This document shows, piece by piece, positions 10,125 through 20,077 of a stretch of 64,000 bases of DNA. Position numbers and translations under genes: made by a program. The stretch is from NCBI RefSeq assembly GCF_024584515.1, contig NZ_CP102173.1, forward strand, positions 2,294,001 to 2,358,000, given 5' to 3'. This stretch comes from Aeromicrobium wangtongii. GTDB lineage: Bacteria > Actinomycetota > Actinomycetes > Propionibacteriales > Nocardioidaceae. The stretch's first letter is position 1. Each line of letters starts with the position of its first letter. The notes beneath the pieces are model-generated. The model made no database searches. It was not told where the DNA came from and saw only the letters and a program-made list of their open reading frames with translations.

Positions 10125-10613
10125 TCAACCCCGTGCGGTCCGAGATTCTTCCCCCAGCCTAGCGACCAGCAACGACAACACCGCATCGACCGTCCCGGTT
10201 CGTATCTCGTCGCGGTCGCCGGCCAGGTCCAGCAGCCGGGTCACGACGCCGTCCGGGCCCGCCAGACCGATGTGGACGGTGCCGGCGGGCTTGCCCTCGC
10301 TGGGGTCCGGGCCCGCCACGCCGGTGGTGGACAGGCCATACGTCGCCCCCGCCCGGTCCCGCGTACCCACCGCCATCGCGGCGGCCACGGCGGCGTCGAC
10401 CGTGCCGCGCTCGGCGATCAGCGCGGCGTCGACGCCCAGCAGCGTCGTCTTGAGCTCGGGGGCGTATGCCACGACTCCCCCACGGACGACCGCGGACGCT
10501 CCGGGGACGCTGACCAGCGTCGCGCACACCAGTCCCCCGGTGAGCGACTCGGCGGTCGACACCGTCGCGCCTGCGGCTCGCAGCGCCTCGACGGCATCGA
10601 CCGCCACGGTCAT
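10125..10613 (-). CDS. pncC: CinA C-terminal-type nicotinamide-nucleotide amidohydrolase
   Basis: The product is a 162 aa stand-alone CinA C-terminal domain that deamidates NMN to nicotinate mononucleotide in pyridine nucleotide salvage. Typical features are STAESLTGGLVCATL, GGVVAYAPELKTTLLGV and YGLSTTGVAGPDPSEGKPAGTVHIG. Its ATG overlaps the pgsA stop by 4 bp. The N-terminal MoaB-like domain of full CinA is absent, as is usual in actinobacteria. Confidence 0.92.
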   Translation of the reverse strand: MTVAVDAVEALRAAGATVSTAESLTGGLVCATLVSVPGASAVVRGGVVAYAPELKTTLLGVDAALIAERGTVDAAVAAAMAVGTRDRAGATYGLSTTGVAGPDPSEGKPAGTVHIGLAGPDGVVTRLLDLAGDRDEIRTGTVDAVLSLLVARLGEESRTARG

Positions 10614-11218
10614 GAGCTGGCGCCGGCCTTCGCCGAGCGGCGCAGCGCGATGGCGTCCTTGACGTACTGGACGCCGGTGGTCAGCGTGAGGATGACGGCA
10701 CCGGCCATCAGCAGGTGGGTGATCCAGAGCAGGATGTCGCTGGGCACGTTGTCCCACAGCTCGAGCGGCAGGATGTAGCCGCCGAGCGCGAGGGCCTGCA
10801 GCATCGTCTTGACCTTGCCGCCCTGGCCGGCCGGCATCACGCCGTACCTCTTGACCACGAAACGCATCGCGGTGATGCCCCACTCGCGCACCAGCACCAC
10901 GATGGTGACGGCCCAGAACAGCCACGAGTCGAAGATGATCGACAGGCCCACGAAGGCCATGCCGGTCAGGGCCTTGTCGGCGATGGGATCGGCGAGCTTG
11001 CCGAAGTTGGTGACCAGGTCGTACTTGCGCGCGAGGTCGCCGTCGATGCGGTCGGTGATCATGAGCAACGCGAACGCGACCCATGCGGCCAGGCGGAAGC
11101 CGATCGACTCACCGTCGTGCGTGAGCAGCAACCAGCCGAAGAACGGCACTCCGACGATCCGCACGACCGTCAGAGCATTCGCGATGTTCAGGTTGCTCGG
11201 TGGGGTTGCCCCGGCCAT
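10610..11218 (-). CDS. pgsA: CDP-diacylglycerol-glycerol-3-phosphate phosphatidyltransferase
   Basis: The product is a 202 aa integral-membrane enzyme making phosphatidylglycerol phosphate, the committed step to PG and cardiolipin. The CDP-alcohol phosphotransferase signature DG-x2-AR-x8-G-x3-D-x3-D is present in full (DGDLARKYDLVTNFGKLADP, then IAD). About five hydrophobic segments are seen. Start MAGATPPSNLNIANALTVVR has GAGGGAC just upstream. It is coupled by ATGA overlap to pncC. Confidence 0.94.
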   Translation of the reverse strand: MAGATPPSNLNIANALTVVRIVGVPFFGWLLLTHDGESIGFRLAAWVAFALLMITDRIDGDLARKYDLVTNFGKLADPIADKALTGMAFVGLSIIFDSWLFWAVTIVVLVREWGITAMRFVVKRYGVMPAGQGGKVKTMLQALALGGYILPLELWDNVPSDILLWITHLLMAGAVILTLTTGVQYVKDAIALRRSAKAGASS

Positions 11219-11249
11219 GAGTCCCTCTCGATGCAGATTGACAGACTCC

Positions 11250-11689
11250 TCAGTATGAAGCAGCCGATCGGCGGTGCGCCAACTGGACCTCCGCCTCACC
11301 CGGCGAGACGTTCGTCGCAAGACCCAGCGGCGAGGTGTAGAACCGCTGGCCGTCCGAGCTGACGACCTTGATCCTGGGCTCGTGGCGGACGCCTTCACGG
11401 CGCTCGACCTTGATCTCGCCCATCTCGCTCCACAGCAGGCCGACCCAGCCCTCGCCGGCCCGCAGCCGGACCCCGTAGTCGTCGGCGACGAACAACGGCG
11501 TCCGCGCGTCGGGCAGGCCACGCAGGTGGTTCAGGCCCAGGGCGAGGAACAGCACGGCCGGGATCAGCAGCAGCGGCAGCTCACGGTCACGCGCCACCCA
11601 GGCGAACCCGCCGGCCAGCGCCAGGCTCGCCAGGGCCAGCAGGAGATACAGGCCCGCGCGGCGGTGGATCTCGAATGCCTCGGCCACCG

Positions 11690-11693
<4 letters not shown>
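11250..11693 (-). CDS. Hypothetical membrane protein
   Basis: The product is 147 aa, with two membrane segments near the N-terminus ([20 protein letters not shown] and [20 protein letters not shown]) and a soluble C-terminal beta-rich domain that resembles PH-like bacterial domains ([20 protein letters not shown]). The function is not recognised. Its ATG overlaps the ftsK stop, so it is co-translated with ftsK and precedes pgsA. A link to membrane or division processes would be guesswork. Confidence 0.75.
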
Positions 11694-14185
<2,492 letters not shown>

Positions 14186-14191
14186 GGTCAA

Positions 14192-14197
14192 AGGGTA
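14192..14197 (-). promoter_or_regulatory. -10 element of leaderless ftsK
   Basis: TACCCT on the minus strand, 6 bases before the ATG, with no Shine-Dalgarno sequence. The spacing predicts transcription starting at the A of the start codon. Confidence 0.5.
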
Positions 14198-14270
14198 AAG
14201 CACAGGTCGAAGGTTGGCGGGCTGCCACGCGCAAACGGGGCCGATCCGGTGCGGCACCACAGCGGACCAG

Positions 14271-14996
14271 TCAGGTGTGGGTGACGCGAGGACCCGTCTC
14301 GCCACCGACGGACACCCCGCCGCCACGGGCCTGCGCCCGCGACACCACGAGACTCACCAAGCGCGGGTCGGGCGGACCGCCGTCCAGCATCGGGGCGGTG
14401 ACCACATCGGCACCGGACGCCACCATCTGGTCGTGCACCGCACCCGGCGCCAAGACGTAGCTGGACACGACGACCCGCCGCCCATAGGCGCGTGCGACGT
14501 CGACGGCGTCGGCCAGGTGGGTGTCGGGCCCGCCGAGCGTCCCCACGTGGACCCGTCCGCCCCAGACGGCGCTGAGCAGCCGGGCGGCCTTGCTGACGTC
14601 CTCGACGGCGCGGTCGTCGGTCGCGACGTCGGCGGCCAGGACGATGGTGTCGTCCGAGCGCGCCCCGGCCTCGAACAGGCGCCGCACCCCGACCTCGGCC
14701 AGCACCCAGTCCGGTCCCAGGGGGGCCGTGACGCTCACGGCCGGGTCCAGGTGCGAGGCCTGCACGATGTCGACGCCGACGGGTCGGTCGTAGGCCAGCA
14801 TGAGGGGCACGACCGCGCGGGGACCGACCGTCTCGGCCACGACCTGCGCGATGCGCGGCTCCTGGACGTCCACGAAGGCGTCGACGATGTCCAGGTCCCG
14901 CGCCTCGCGGCGCACGGCGTTGACCAGCCCGGCGAATGCCGAACGGCCCCGTGGCGCCTCCGAGCCGTGCGCGCACAGGATGACGGTGCGGTTCAA
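14271..14996 (-). CDS. CbiX/SirB-like sirohydrochlorin chelatase
   Basis: The product is a 241 aa two-repeat chelatase. It begins [15 protein letters not shown], with the active-site His10 of the CbiX/SirB class, and a second half-domain is visible from about residue 115. Such enzymes insert iron (siroheme) or cobalt. In actinobacteria stand-alone copies often serve siroheme supply for nitrite or sulfite reductase. The start is an unusual TTG at 14996, preceded by GGAGAG, and the upstream small ORF stops on the same bases (TTGA). The GlnR-like site upstream favours the nitrogen-assimilation role. Iron versus cobalt cannot be decided here. Confidence 0.82.
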   Translation of the reverse strand: MNRTVILCAHGSEAPRGRSAFAGLVNAVRREARDLDIVDAFVDVQEPRIAQVVAETVGPRAVVPLMLAYDRPVGVDIVQASHLDPAVSVTAPLGPDWVLAEVGVRRLFEAGARSDDTIVLAADVATDDRAVEDVSKAARLLSAVWGGRVHVGTLGGPDTHLADAVDVARAYGRRVVVSSYVLAPGAVHDQMVASGADVVTAPMLDGGPPDPRLVSLVVSRAQARGGGVSVGGETGPRVTHT

Positions 14997-15220
14997 CGGG
15001 CTCTCCGACGCTCGACCGCGGACCCCGAGATGTCCGCGGTCGGGGTCAGGGCCTCGGGATGCGCCGCTGCCGGCGGGACACCCCCCATGGTTCCGCCGGC
15101 AGCGCGCACCCCGCTGACCGCGCCGGGGCCGGGACCTGCGGTCGCCATTGCGTGAATGGCGGCAGGACCGGCGGACCCGGCGCAGGGACGACGACCCGAC
15201 AGCGCCGGGGTGTCATGCAT
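14993..15220 (-). CDS. Small hypothetical protein coupled to the chelatase
   Basis: A 75-codon reading frame, MHDTPALSGRRPCAG onward, rich in Ala/Gly/Pro, with no recognised domain. Support: a strong AAGGGGAG ribosome-binding site (15230-15237) with ideal 9-base spacing to this ATG (a second in-frame ATG at 15226 is only 3 bases away), and a TGA stop that overlaps the TTG start of the chelatase, the same coupling used elsewhere in the window. Against: low-complexity composition and no family. It could be a leader ORF that tunes chelatase translation rather than a functional protein. Confidence 0.45.
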   Translation of the reverse strand: MHDTPALSGRRPCAGSAGPAAIHAMATAGPGPGAVSGVRAAGGTMGGVPPAAAHPEALTPTADISGSAVERRRAR

Positions 15221-15290
15221 GAACATGTGCTCCCCTTCGATCGTCGGACCGCGGTCCCCCCGTTCAGCACCTTCAGGTTCCGCGATCGCT

Positions 15291-15328
15291 GTTTCGCGCC
15301 GGTTAACGCACGCGCCAGATTCGGTTAC
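15291..15328 (-). promoter_or_regulatory. Putative GlnR binding site
   Basis: On the minus strand the boxes GTAAC, TGGCG, TTAAC and GAAAC occur with exactly 6 bases between each. This follows the actinobacterial GlnR pattern of alternating GTnAC and GAAAC half-sites; three of four boxes fit well and the second is poor. It lies 71 bases upstream of the small ORF/chelatase start. GlnR is the nitrogen-limitation regulator that controls nitrite reductase and ammonium assimilation genes. Confidence 0.5.
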
Positions 15329-15343
15329 AACTCCGCAGAACGA

Positions 15344-15447
15344 ACGCTGACGCGTGGGTTGCGCACGCTGACGCGTGGGTTGCGCACGCTGACGCGTGGG
15401 TTGCGCACGCTGACGCGTGGGTTGCGCACGCTGACGCGTGGGTTGCG
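15344..15447. repeat. Five-copy 21-bp tandem repeat
   Basis: Five head-to-tail copies of a 21-bp unit containing the core GACGCGTGGGTTGCG. The first four are identical and the last loses its final base. Copies begin at 15344, 15365, 15386, 15407 and 15428. Each carries an ACGCGT palindrome. There are no spacers, so it is not a CRISPR array. It fills the space between the DUF6457 stop and the GlnR-like site. Confidence 0.97.
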
Positions 15448-15450
15448 ACG

Positions 15451-15705
15451 TCAGCTGCCAGGGGTGGCGCGCGCACTGATGGCGGCGTCGACGCGCTGCA
15501 GGATGTCCGCGACCCGGGCGGGGTCTCCCCCGGCCTGACCGACGGCGACGCCCACCAGATAGGTCGTCAACGGCGCGGCGGGACGCACGATGCCGTGCGC
15601 CGCGTCCGCGGCCAGGTCCAGGACGGCATCGACGTCCAGCACCTGCTCGATGCCGAGCTCGGCGGCCAGCTCGCGGGCCCAGTCGGTCAGCACGGAATCA
15701 TCCAC
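15451..15705 (-). CDS. DUF6457 protein, molybdopterin-associated
   Basis: An 84 aa helical protein, starting VDDSVLTDWARELAAELGI. Small proteins of this type follow mobA in many actinobacteria. The GTG start is preceded by GAGGAG and overlaps the end of mobA by 8 bases, so the two are coupled. A role in molybdenum-cofactor delivery is inferred only from that association. The gene stops 3 bases before the tandem-repeat block. Confidence 0.75.
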   Translation of the reverse strand: MDDSVLTDWARELAAELGIEQVLDVDAVLDLAADAAHGIVRPAAPLTTYLVGVAVGQAGGDPARVADILQRVDAAISARATPGS

Positions 15706-16294
15706 GGCGCATCTCCTCGCTCGCACGGTGCAGGTCCTCGGGGGTGTCGATGTCGGCCACGACGGCGTCATCGGGCGAGATCTCCACCAGGTCCATCATG
15801 GCCACGATCCGCTTGACCGGCAGATCGGTCAGCGGCGCAGCCGCCGCGAGCACCTCGGCCAGCCGCTGCGACCGGTAGGCGGCGAGCAACGTCTGGCGGT
15901 GGCCGTCGGACGACCGGGGCACGACGCCGTCCGCCCGCGGATGCTCCGCCAGCGCGGCCAGCAGCACCGGGACCACCTCGGCCGCGCGGGGCACATCGGC
16001 GGCCAGCACCACCACGACCTCGGCCGGGACGCCTCCCAGCGCGTCCAGACCGGCACCGATCGCCGCCACCGGCCCCGCGAAGGGCGGGTCCTCACGCGCG
16101 GCGATCGCCCGCTCGGGCGCACCGGGCAGACTCGGTGGCCCGACGACCACGAGCCGCCCGGCGTCGGCGACGGCGTCGCACGCTCGTCCCAGCAGCGTCC
16201 GGCCACCGACGACGGCACCGGTCTTGTCGATGCCGCCCATCCGGGACGAGCGACCGCCCGCCAGCACGATCGCGTCGTACGTGGCGGGCGTCAT
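15698..16294 (-). CDS. mobA: Molybdenum cofactor guanylyltransferase MobA
   Basis: The product is a 198 aa nucleotidyltransferase that attaches GMP to molybdopterin, giving the bis-MGD cofactor used by nitrate reductase and formate dehydrogenase. The signature LAGGRSSRMGGIDK is at residues 11-24 and the metal-binding Asp in VVVLAADVP is present. It follows rnj by 7 bases on the same strand. Its neighbours (DUF6457, siroheme-type chelatase) suggest a cofactor set for nitrate/nitrite assimilation. Confidence 0.88.
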   Translation of the reverse strand: MTPATYDAIVLAGGRSSRMGGIDKTGAVVGGRTLLGRACDAVADAGRLVVVGPPSLPGAPERAIAAREDPPFAGPVAAIGAGLDALGGVPAEVVVVLAADVPRAAEVVPVLLAALAEHPRADGVVPRSSDGHRQTLLAAYRSQRLAEVLAAAAPLTDLPVKRIVAMMDLVEISPDDAVVADIDTPEDLHRASEEMRRG

Positions 16295-16301
16295 GGCCCG
16301 G

Positions 16302-17981
16302 TCAGGCCTCGATGACGACCGGCAGGATCATCGGCCGGCGACGCAGGCGGCGTCCGACGAACGATCCGAGCACCCGGCGCACGACCTGCTGCAGCTGACG
16401 GTTGTCACGGGTTCCCTCGGACAGCGCCTCCTCGAGGGAGGCGCTGAGCTTGGGCAGGATCTCGTCGAAGGCCGAGTCGTCCTCGGCGATGCCGCGGGCG
16501 TGGATCTCCGGGCCGGACAGGATCTTGCCGGTGGCCGAGTCGATGACGACGACGACCGAGATGAAGCCCTCCTCAGCCAGGACACGGCGGTCCTTGAGCT
16601 CGGAGTCGGTCAGGTCACCGACCGACGATCCGTCGACGTAGACGTAGCCGCAGTCGACCGCACCGGTGATGGACGCGTGCCCGTCGACCAGATCGATGAC
16701 GTAGCCGTCCTCGGCCAGCAGGACGTTCGGGACGCCGGTCTGCGTCGCGAGCTTGGCGTTGGCGTGCAGGTGACGGATCTCGCCGTGCACCGGCAGGACG
16801 TTGGAGGGCTGCACGATGTTGTAGCAGTACAGCAGCTCGCCGGCCGAGGCGTGGCCGGACACGTGCACCAGGGCGTTGCCCTTGTGGACGACGTTCGCGC
16901 CGAGCTTGGTCAGCCCGTCGATGACCCGGTAGATCGCGTTCTCGTTGCCCGGGATCAGCGAGGACGCCATGAGCACCGTGTCGCCGGGCTCGAGGCTGAC
17001 CTGCTGGTGGCTGTTGTTGGCCATGCGCGACAGCGCCGCCATCGGCTCGCCCTGCGAGCCCGTCGACATCAGCACCATCTTGTGCGGCGGCGCGGCGTCG
17101 ATCTTGTCGACCACGACACCGTCGGGCACGTGCAGGTAGCCCAGCTCGCGGGCGATCTGCATGTTGCGGACCATCGAGCGCCCGACGTAGGCGACCTTGC
17201 GGTCGTGCTTGACGGCCGCGTCGATGACCTGCTGCACGCGGTGGATGTGCGACGCGAACGACGCCACGATGATGCGCTTCTTGCTGCTGGCGAACACCGC
17301 GTCGATCGCGGGCGTGATGTTGCGCTCGGACGTCGTGAAGCCGGGAACCTCGGCGTTCGTCGAGTCCGTCAGGAACAGGTCGACGCCCTCCTCACCGAGC
17401 CGCGCGAAGGCACGCAGGTCGGTGATGCGGCCGTCCAGCGGCAGCTGGTCCATCTTGAAGTCGCCGGTGTGCAGCGCGACGCCGGCCGGCGTCTTGATCG
17501 CCACGGCCAGGGCGTCGGGGATGGAGTGGTTGACCGCCACGAACTCGAGCTCGAACGGCCCCAGGTCCATGATGTCGCCCTCGGACACGACGTACTTGGG
17601 CGCGTCCTTGAGCTTGTGCTCCTTGAGCTTCGGGTCGAGGAACGCCAGCGTCAGCTGCGAGCCGATCACCGGGATGTTGCCGCGCTCGCGCAGCAGGTAC
17701 GGGACGCCGCCGATGTGGTCCTCGTGGCCGTGCGTCAAGACGATGCCGACGACGTCCTTGAGCCGGTCACGGATGGGACCGAAGTCGGGCAGGATCAGGT
17801 CGACGCCGGGCTGGGTCTCCTCGGGGAACAGAACTCCGCAGTCGACGACCAGGATCTTGCCGCCGTACTCGAAGATGGTCATGTTGCGACCGATCTCTCC
17901 GAGTCCGCCGAGGGGGATGACGCGCAGGGCGCCGGCGGGCAGTGCGGGCGGAGCGTCGAGCTCCAGGTGCATGTGGCTCAT
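16302..17981 (-). CDS. rnj: Ribonuclease J
   Basis: The product is a 559 aa metallo-beta-lactamase/beta-CASP RNase with 5' exo- and endonuclease activity in mRNA turnover and rRNA maturation. The zinc motif HGHEDH is at residues 84-89, the beta-CASP segment STGSQGEPMAALSRMA is present, and HVSGHAS and a C-terminal domain follow. The start MSHMHLEL lies 6 bases after the dapA stop, so the two form the usual dapA-rnj operon. Confidence 0.95.
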   Translation of the reverse strand: MSHMHLELDAPPALPAGALRVIPLGGLGEIGRNMTIFEYGGKILVVDCGVLFPEETQPGVDLILPDFGPIRDRLKDVVGIVLTHGHEDHIGGVPYLLRERGNIPVIGSQLTLAFLDPKLKEHKLKDAPKYVVSEGDIMDLGPFELEFVAVNHSIPDALAVAIKTPAGVALHTGDFKMDQLPLDGRITDLRAFARLGEEGVDLFLTDSTNAEVPGFTTSERNITPAIDAVFASSKKRIIVASFASHIHRVQQVIDAAVKHDRKVAYVGRSMVRNMQIARELGYLHVPDGVVVDKIDAAPPHKMVLMSTGSQGEPMAALSRMANNSHQQVSLEPGDTVLMASSLIPGNENAIYRVIDGLTKLGANVVHKGNALVHVSGHASAGELLYCYNIVQPSNVLPVHGEIRHLHANAKLATQTGVPNVLLAEDGYVIDLVDGHASITGAVDCGYVYVDGSSVGDLTDSELKDRRVLAEEGFISVVVVIDSATGKILSGPEIHARGIAEDDSAFDEILPKLSASLEEALSEGTRDNRQLQQVVRRVLGSFVGRRLRRRPMILPVVIEA

Positions 17982-17987
17982 GTAGGC

Positions 17988-18902
17988 CTATCTCTTGAGT
18001 AGGCCCGACGCGTCGAGGCCGTCGCGAACGATCGCGACTTCTTCCTCGGTCGCGGCGGGCAGCGGGGCACGCATCGTGCGGTGGTCGAGCACCCCGAGCA
18101 GCTGCAGGGCAGCCTTGGAGGTGATCGCGCCTTGCGTGTGATTCATCATCGCCCGTACGGCGGGCTGAAGTCTGGTGTTGATGGCTCGCGCTGCGGGCAG
18201 GTCACCCGCGTCGACGGCGGCGACCATCTCGGCGTACTCGCGACCGGCGGCGTGAGCGACGACGCTGACGACACCCGCCGCACCCATGGCCAGCCAGGGC
18301 AGGTTGAGCGTGTCGTCGCCGGAGTAGATCTTGAGGCCGGTCTCGTTCATCAGCCAGGCACCACGGTCCAGGTCGCCGACGGCGTCCTTCATCGCGATGA
18401 TCAGCGGATCGCCGGCCATCTGCAGGTAGGTCTCGTCCGCGATCCGGGTGGCGCTGCGTCCCGGGATGTCGTACAGCATCACGGGGGTGTCGTCACCCGC
18501 GTGGGCGACCTCGGTGAAGTGCGCGAGCAGCCCGGACTGGGGCGGCTTGCTGTAGTACGGCGTCACGATCAGGAGCCCGTGCGCGCCGGTCTTCTTGGCC
18601 TGCTCCGCCAGCTCGACGGAGTGCCGGGTGTCGTTGGTGCCGACGCCCGCGATGACGGTCGCCCGGTCACCGACCGCCTCGAGCACGGCCGCCAGCAGGC
18701 GTCCGTCCTCGGCGACCGTCGTGGTGGGCGACTCGCCGGTGGTGCCGCTGACGACGAGGCCGTCGTTGCCGTGGTCGACCAGGTGTGAGGCCACCTTCTG
18801 CGCCGCATCCAGATCGAGCTCACCCTCACGGGTGAACGGAGTGACCATGGCCGTCAGCACACGCCCGAAGGGCGCAGCCTCGGATGCGAGCGGCGACGTC
18901 AT
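17988..18902 (-). CDS. dapA: 4-hydroxy-tetrahydrodipicolinate synthase DapA
   Basis: The product is 304 aa and condenses pyruvate with aspartate semialdehyde, the first step of the lysine/meso-diaminopimelate pathway. The Schiff-base Lys172 is in IIAMKDAVGD, Tyr144 in YDIPGR and the pyruvate-binding motif GTTGES at 53-58. Start MTSPLASEAAPFGR is preferred; in-frame sequence further upstream runs antisense through the thioesterase gene. TAGCCT lies 7 bases before the ATG with no ribosome-binding site, so it is probably leaderless. Confidence 0.95.
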   Translation of the reverse strand: MTSPLASEAAPFGRVLTAMVTPFTREGELDLDAAQKVASHLVDHGNDGLVVSGTTGESPTTTVAEDGRLLAAVLEAVGDRATVIAGVGTNDTRHSVELAEQAKKTGAHGLLIVTPYYSKPPQSGLLAHFTEVAHAGDDTPVMLYDIPGRSATRIADETYLQMAGDPLIIAMKDAVGDLDRGAWLMNETGLKIYSGDDTLNLPWLAMGAAGVVSVVAHAAGREYAEMVAAVDAGDLPAARAINTRLQPAVRAMMNHTQGAITSKAALQLLGVLDHRTMRAPLPAATEEEVAIVRDGLDASGLLKR

Positions 18903-18956
18903 ACCTACGAGGCTACCGCTTGGCGACCTGCTGTCGGCGACCGGCAGGATGACGGC

Positions 18957-19745
18957 ATGATCGAGGACATCTACGACGTCGACACGAGCTCCGTCCCACG
19001 GGGCGACGGCACACGCGACCTGGTGCTGACCGACCGCTGGAACACCCCGCTCGGAAAGCCGAACGGCGGGTACCTGCTGGCCACGATGCTGCGCGGGCTG
19101 CACGACGAGATGGGCGCCGACGACCCCATGGTCGCCGCGATCACCTACCTCGCGCCGCCCGATCCTGGAGCGGCCGAGCTGCGGACCGCGACGGTCCGCG
19201 CGGGCCGCCGCGTGCAGACCGGCACCGCGTCGCTGTGGGCCGGCGACCGGCAGATCGCCGCGCTGACGGCCAGCTTCGGCCCGCGCCCGGACGGGCCGTC
19301 CGTCGAGCTCGGCGCTGCCCCGAAGCTGCCGGACCCCGACCGGTGCGCCGATCCGCGCGACCACGGCATGCCGACCGACGGGCTGTTCGGCCGCGTCGAC
19401 TACCGCTTGGCGTCCACGCCCGGGTGGTCGCAGGGCCAGCCGAGCGGTGATCCGTCGATCGAGCTGTGGCAGCGCCTGGCCGGCGGTCGCCAGGTCGACT
19501 TCCCTGCGCTGGCCCTGCTGTGCGACTCGTTCGCCCCACCGGTGCTGGAGCTGGGTGACGGTTTCCAGCAGTCGATGACGGTGCAGCTCACCGTCCACCT
19601 GCACCGCCTCCCCCGGCCCGGATGGATCGCCACCCGGCTGTCCACCCGGCACGTGGTCAACGGCTTCCACGAGGAGGACTGCGAGCTGTGGGACGAGGAC
19701 GGCAACCTGGTGGCGCAGAGTCGCCAGCTCGGCATCCTGCTGTGA
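18957..19745 (+). CDS. TesB-like acyl-CoA thioesterase family protein
   Basis: The product is a 262 aa double-hotdog protein. It has the N-terminal hotdog typical of this group (TPLGKPNGGYLLATMLRGL) and a C-terminal half ending QSMTVQLTVHLHRLPRPGWI, HVVNGFHEEDCELWDEDG and LVAQSRQLGIL, the classic thioesterase finish. The likely role is hydrolysis of acyl-CoA; the chain length is unknown. CAGGAT stands 6 bases before the ATG and no ribosome-binding site is seen. It is divergent from dapA. Confidence 0.82.
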   Translation: MIEDIYDVDTSSVPRGDGTRDLVLTDRWNTPLGKPNGGYLLATMLRGLHDEMGADDPMVAAITYLAPPDPGAAELRTATVRAGRRVQTGTASLWAGDRQIAALTASFGPRPDGPSVELGAAPKLPDPDRCADPRDHGMPTDGLFGRVDYRLASTPGWSQGQPSGDPSIELWQRLAGGRQVDFPALALLCDSFAPPVLELGDGFQQSMTVQLTVHLHRLPRPGWIATRLSTRHVVNGFHEEDCELWDEDGNLVAQSRQLGILL

Positions 19746-19797
19746 GTTCCGCCCGCCCGCTAGCGTGATGGCCACTGCCCCGATAGAAGGAGACCCC

Positions 19798-20013
19798 ATG
19801 GACCTGTTCGAGACCGAGAGCACCCAGCGCATGTCCCGCGAGGCTGCGGCCGAGCGCCTGCGCACCCTCGCCGACGCCCTGTCGCGACACAACTCGATCG
19901 AGCTCGAGCGCGGCGGCCACCGGATCACCGTCGACGTCCCCGACGAGGTGAGCTTCTCCCTCGAGGTCGAGGTGGGCGACGAGAACGAGATCGAGATCGA
20001 GCTCAGCTGGTGA
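19798..20013 (+). CDS. amphi-Trp domain-containing protein
   Basis: A 71 aa acidic protein with the amphi-Trp domain pattern: an N-terminal helix (MSREAAAERLRTLADALSRH) followed by beta strands and a C-terminal ELSW with the conserved Trp. The function of the family is unknown. The start MDLFETEST has a strong AGAAGGAGA ribosome-binding site. It lies between the thioesterase and MscS genes. Confidence 0.82.
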   Translation: MDLFETESTQRMSREAAAERLRTLADALSRHNSIELERGGHRITVDVPDEVSFSLEVEVGDENEIEIELSW

Positions 20014-20077
20014 ACCTGCTCCGGGCCGGTCGGGCGCCTGCTGCGCACGATCGGCCCGGGCACGGGACGATGGGGTC

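Noticed and set aside
14186..14270. Possible tRNA or small RNA between ftsK and the chelatase
   Set aside because: No cloverleaf with conserved T-loop and anticodon arm can be drawn, and no clear hairpin with terminator is present.
15344..15447. CRISPR array
   Set aside because: The repeats are contiguous with no spacers, and no cas gene is nearby.
15059..15538. Plus-strand frame through the tandem repeats (TRGLRTL repeated)
   Set aside because: The repetitive peptide comes from a 21-bp unit being a multiple of 3. There is no ribosome-binding site or domain, and it overlaps better-supported minus-strand features.
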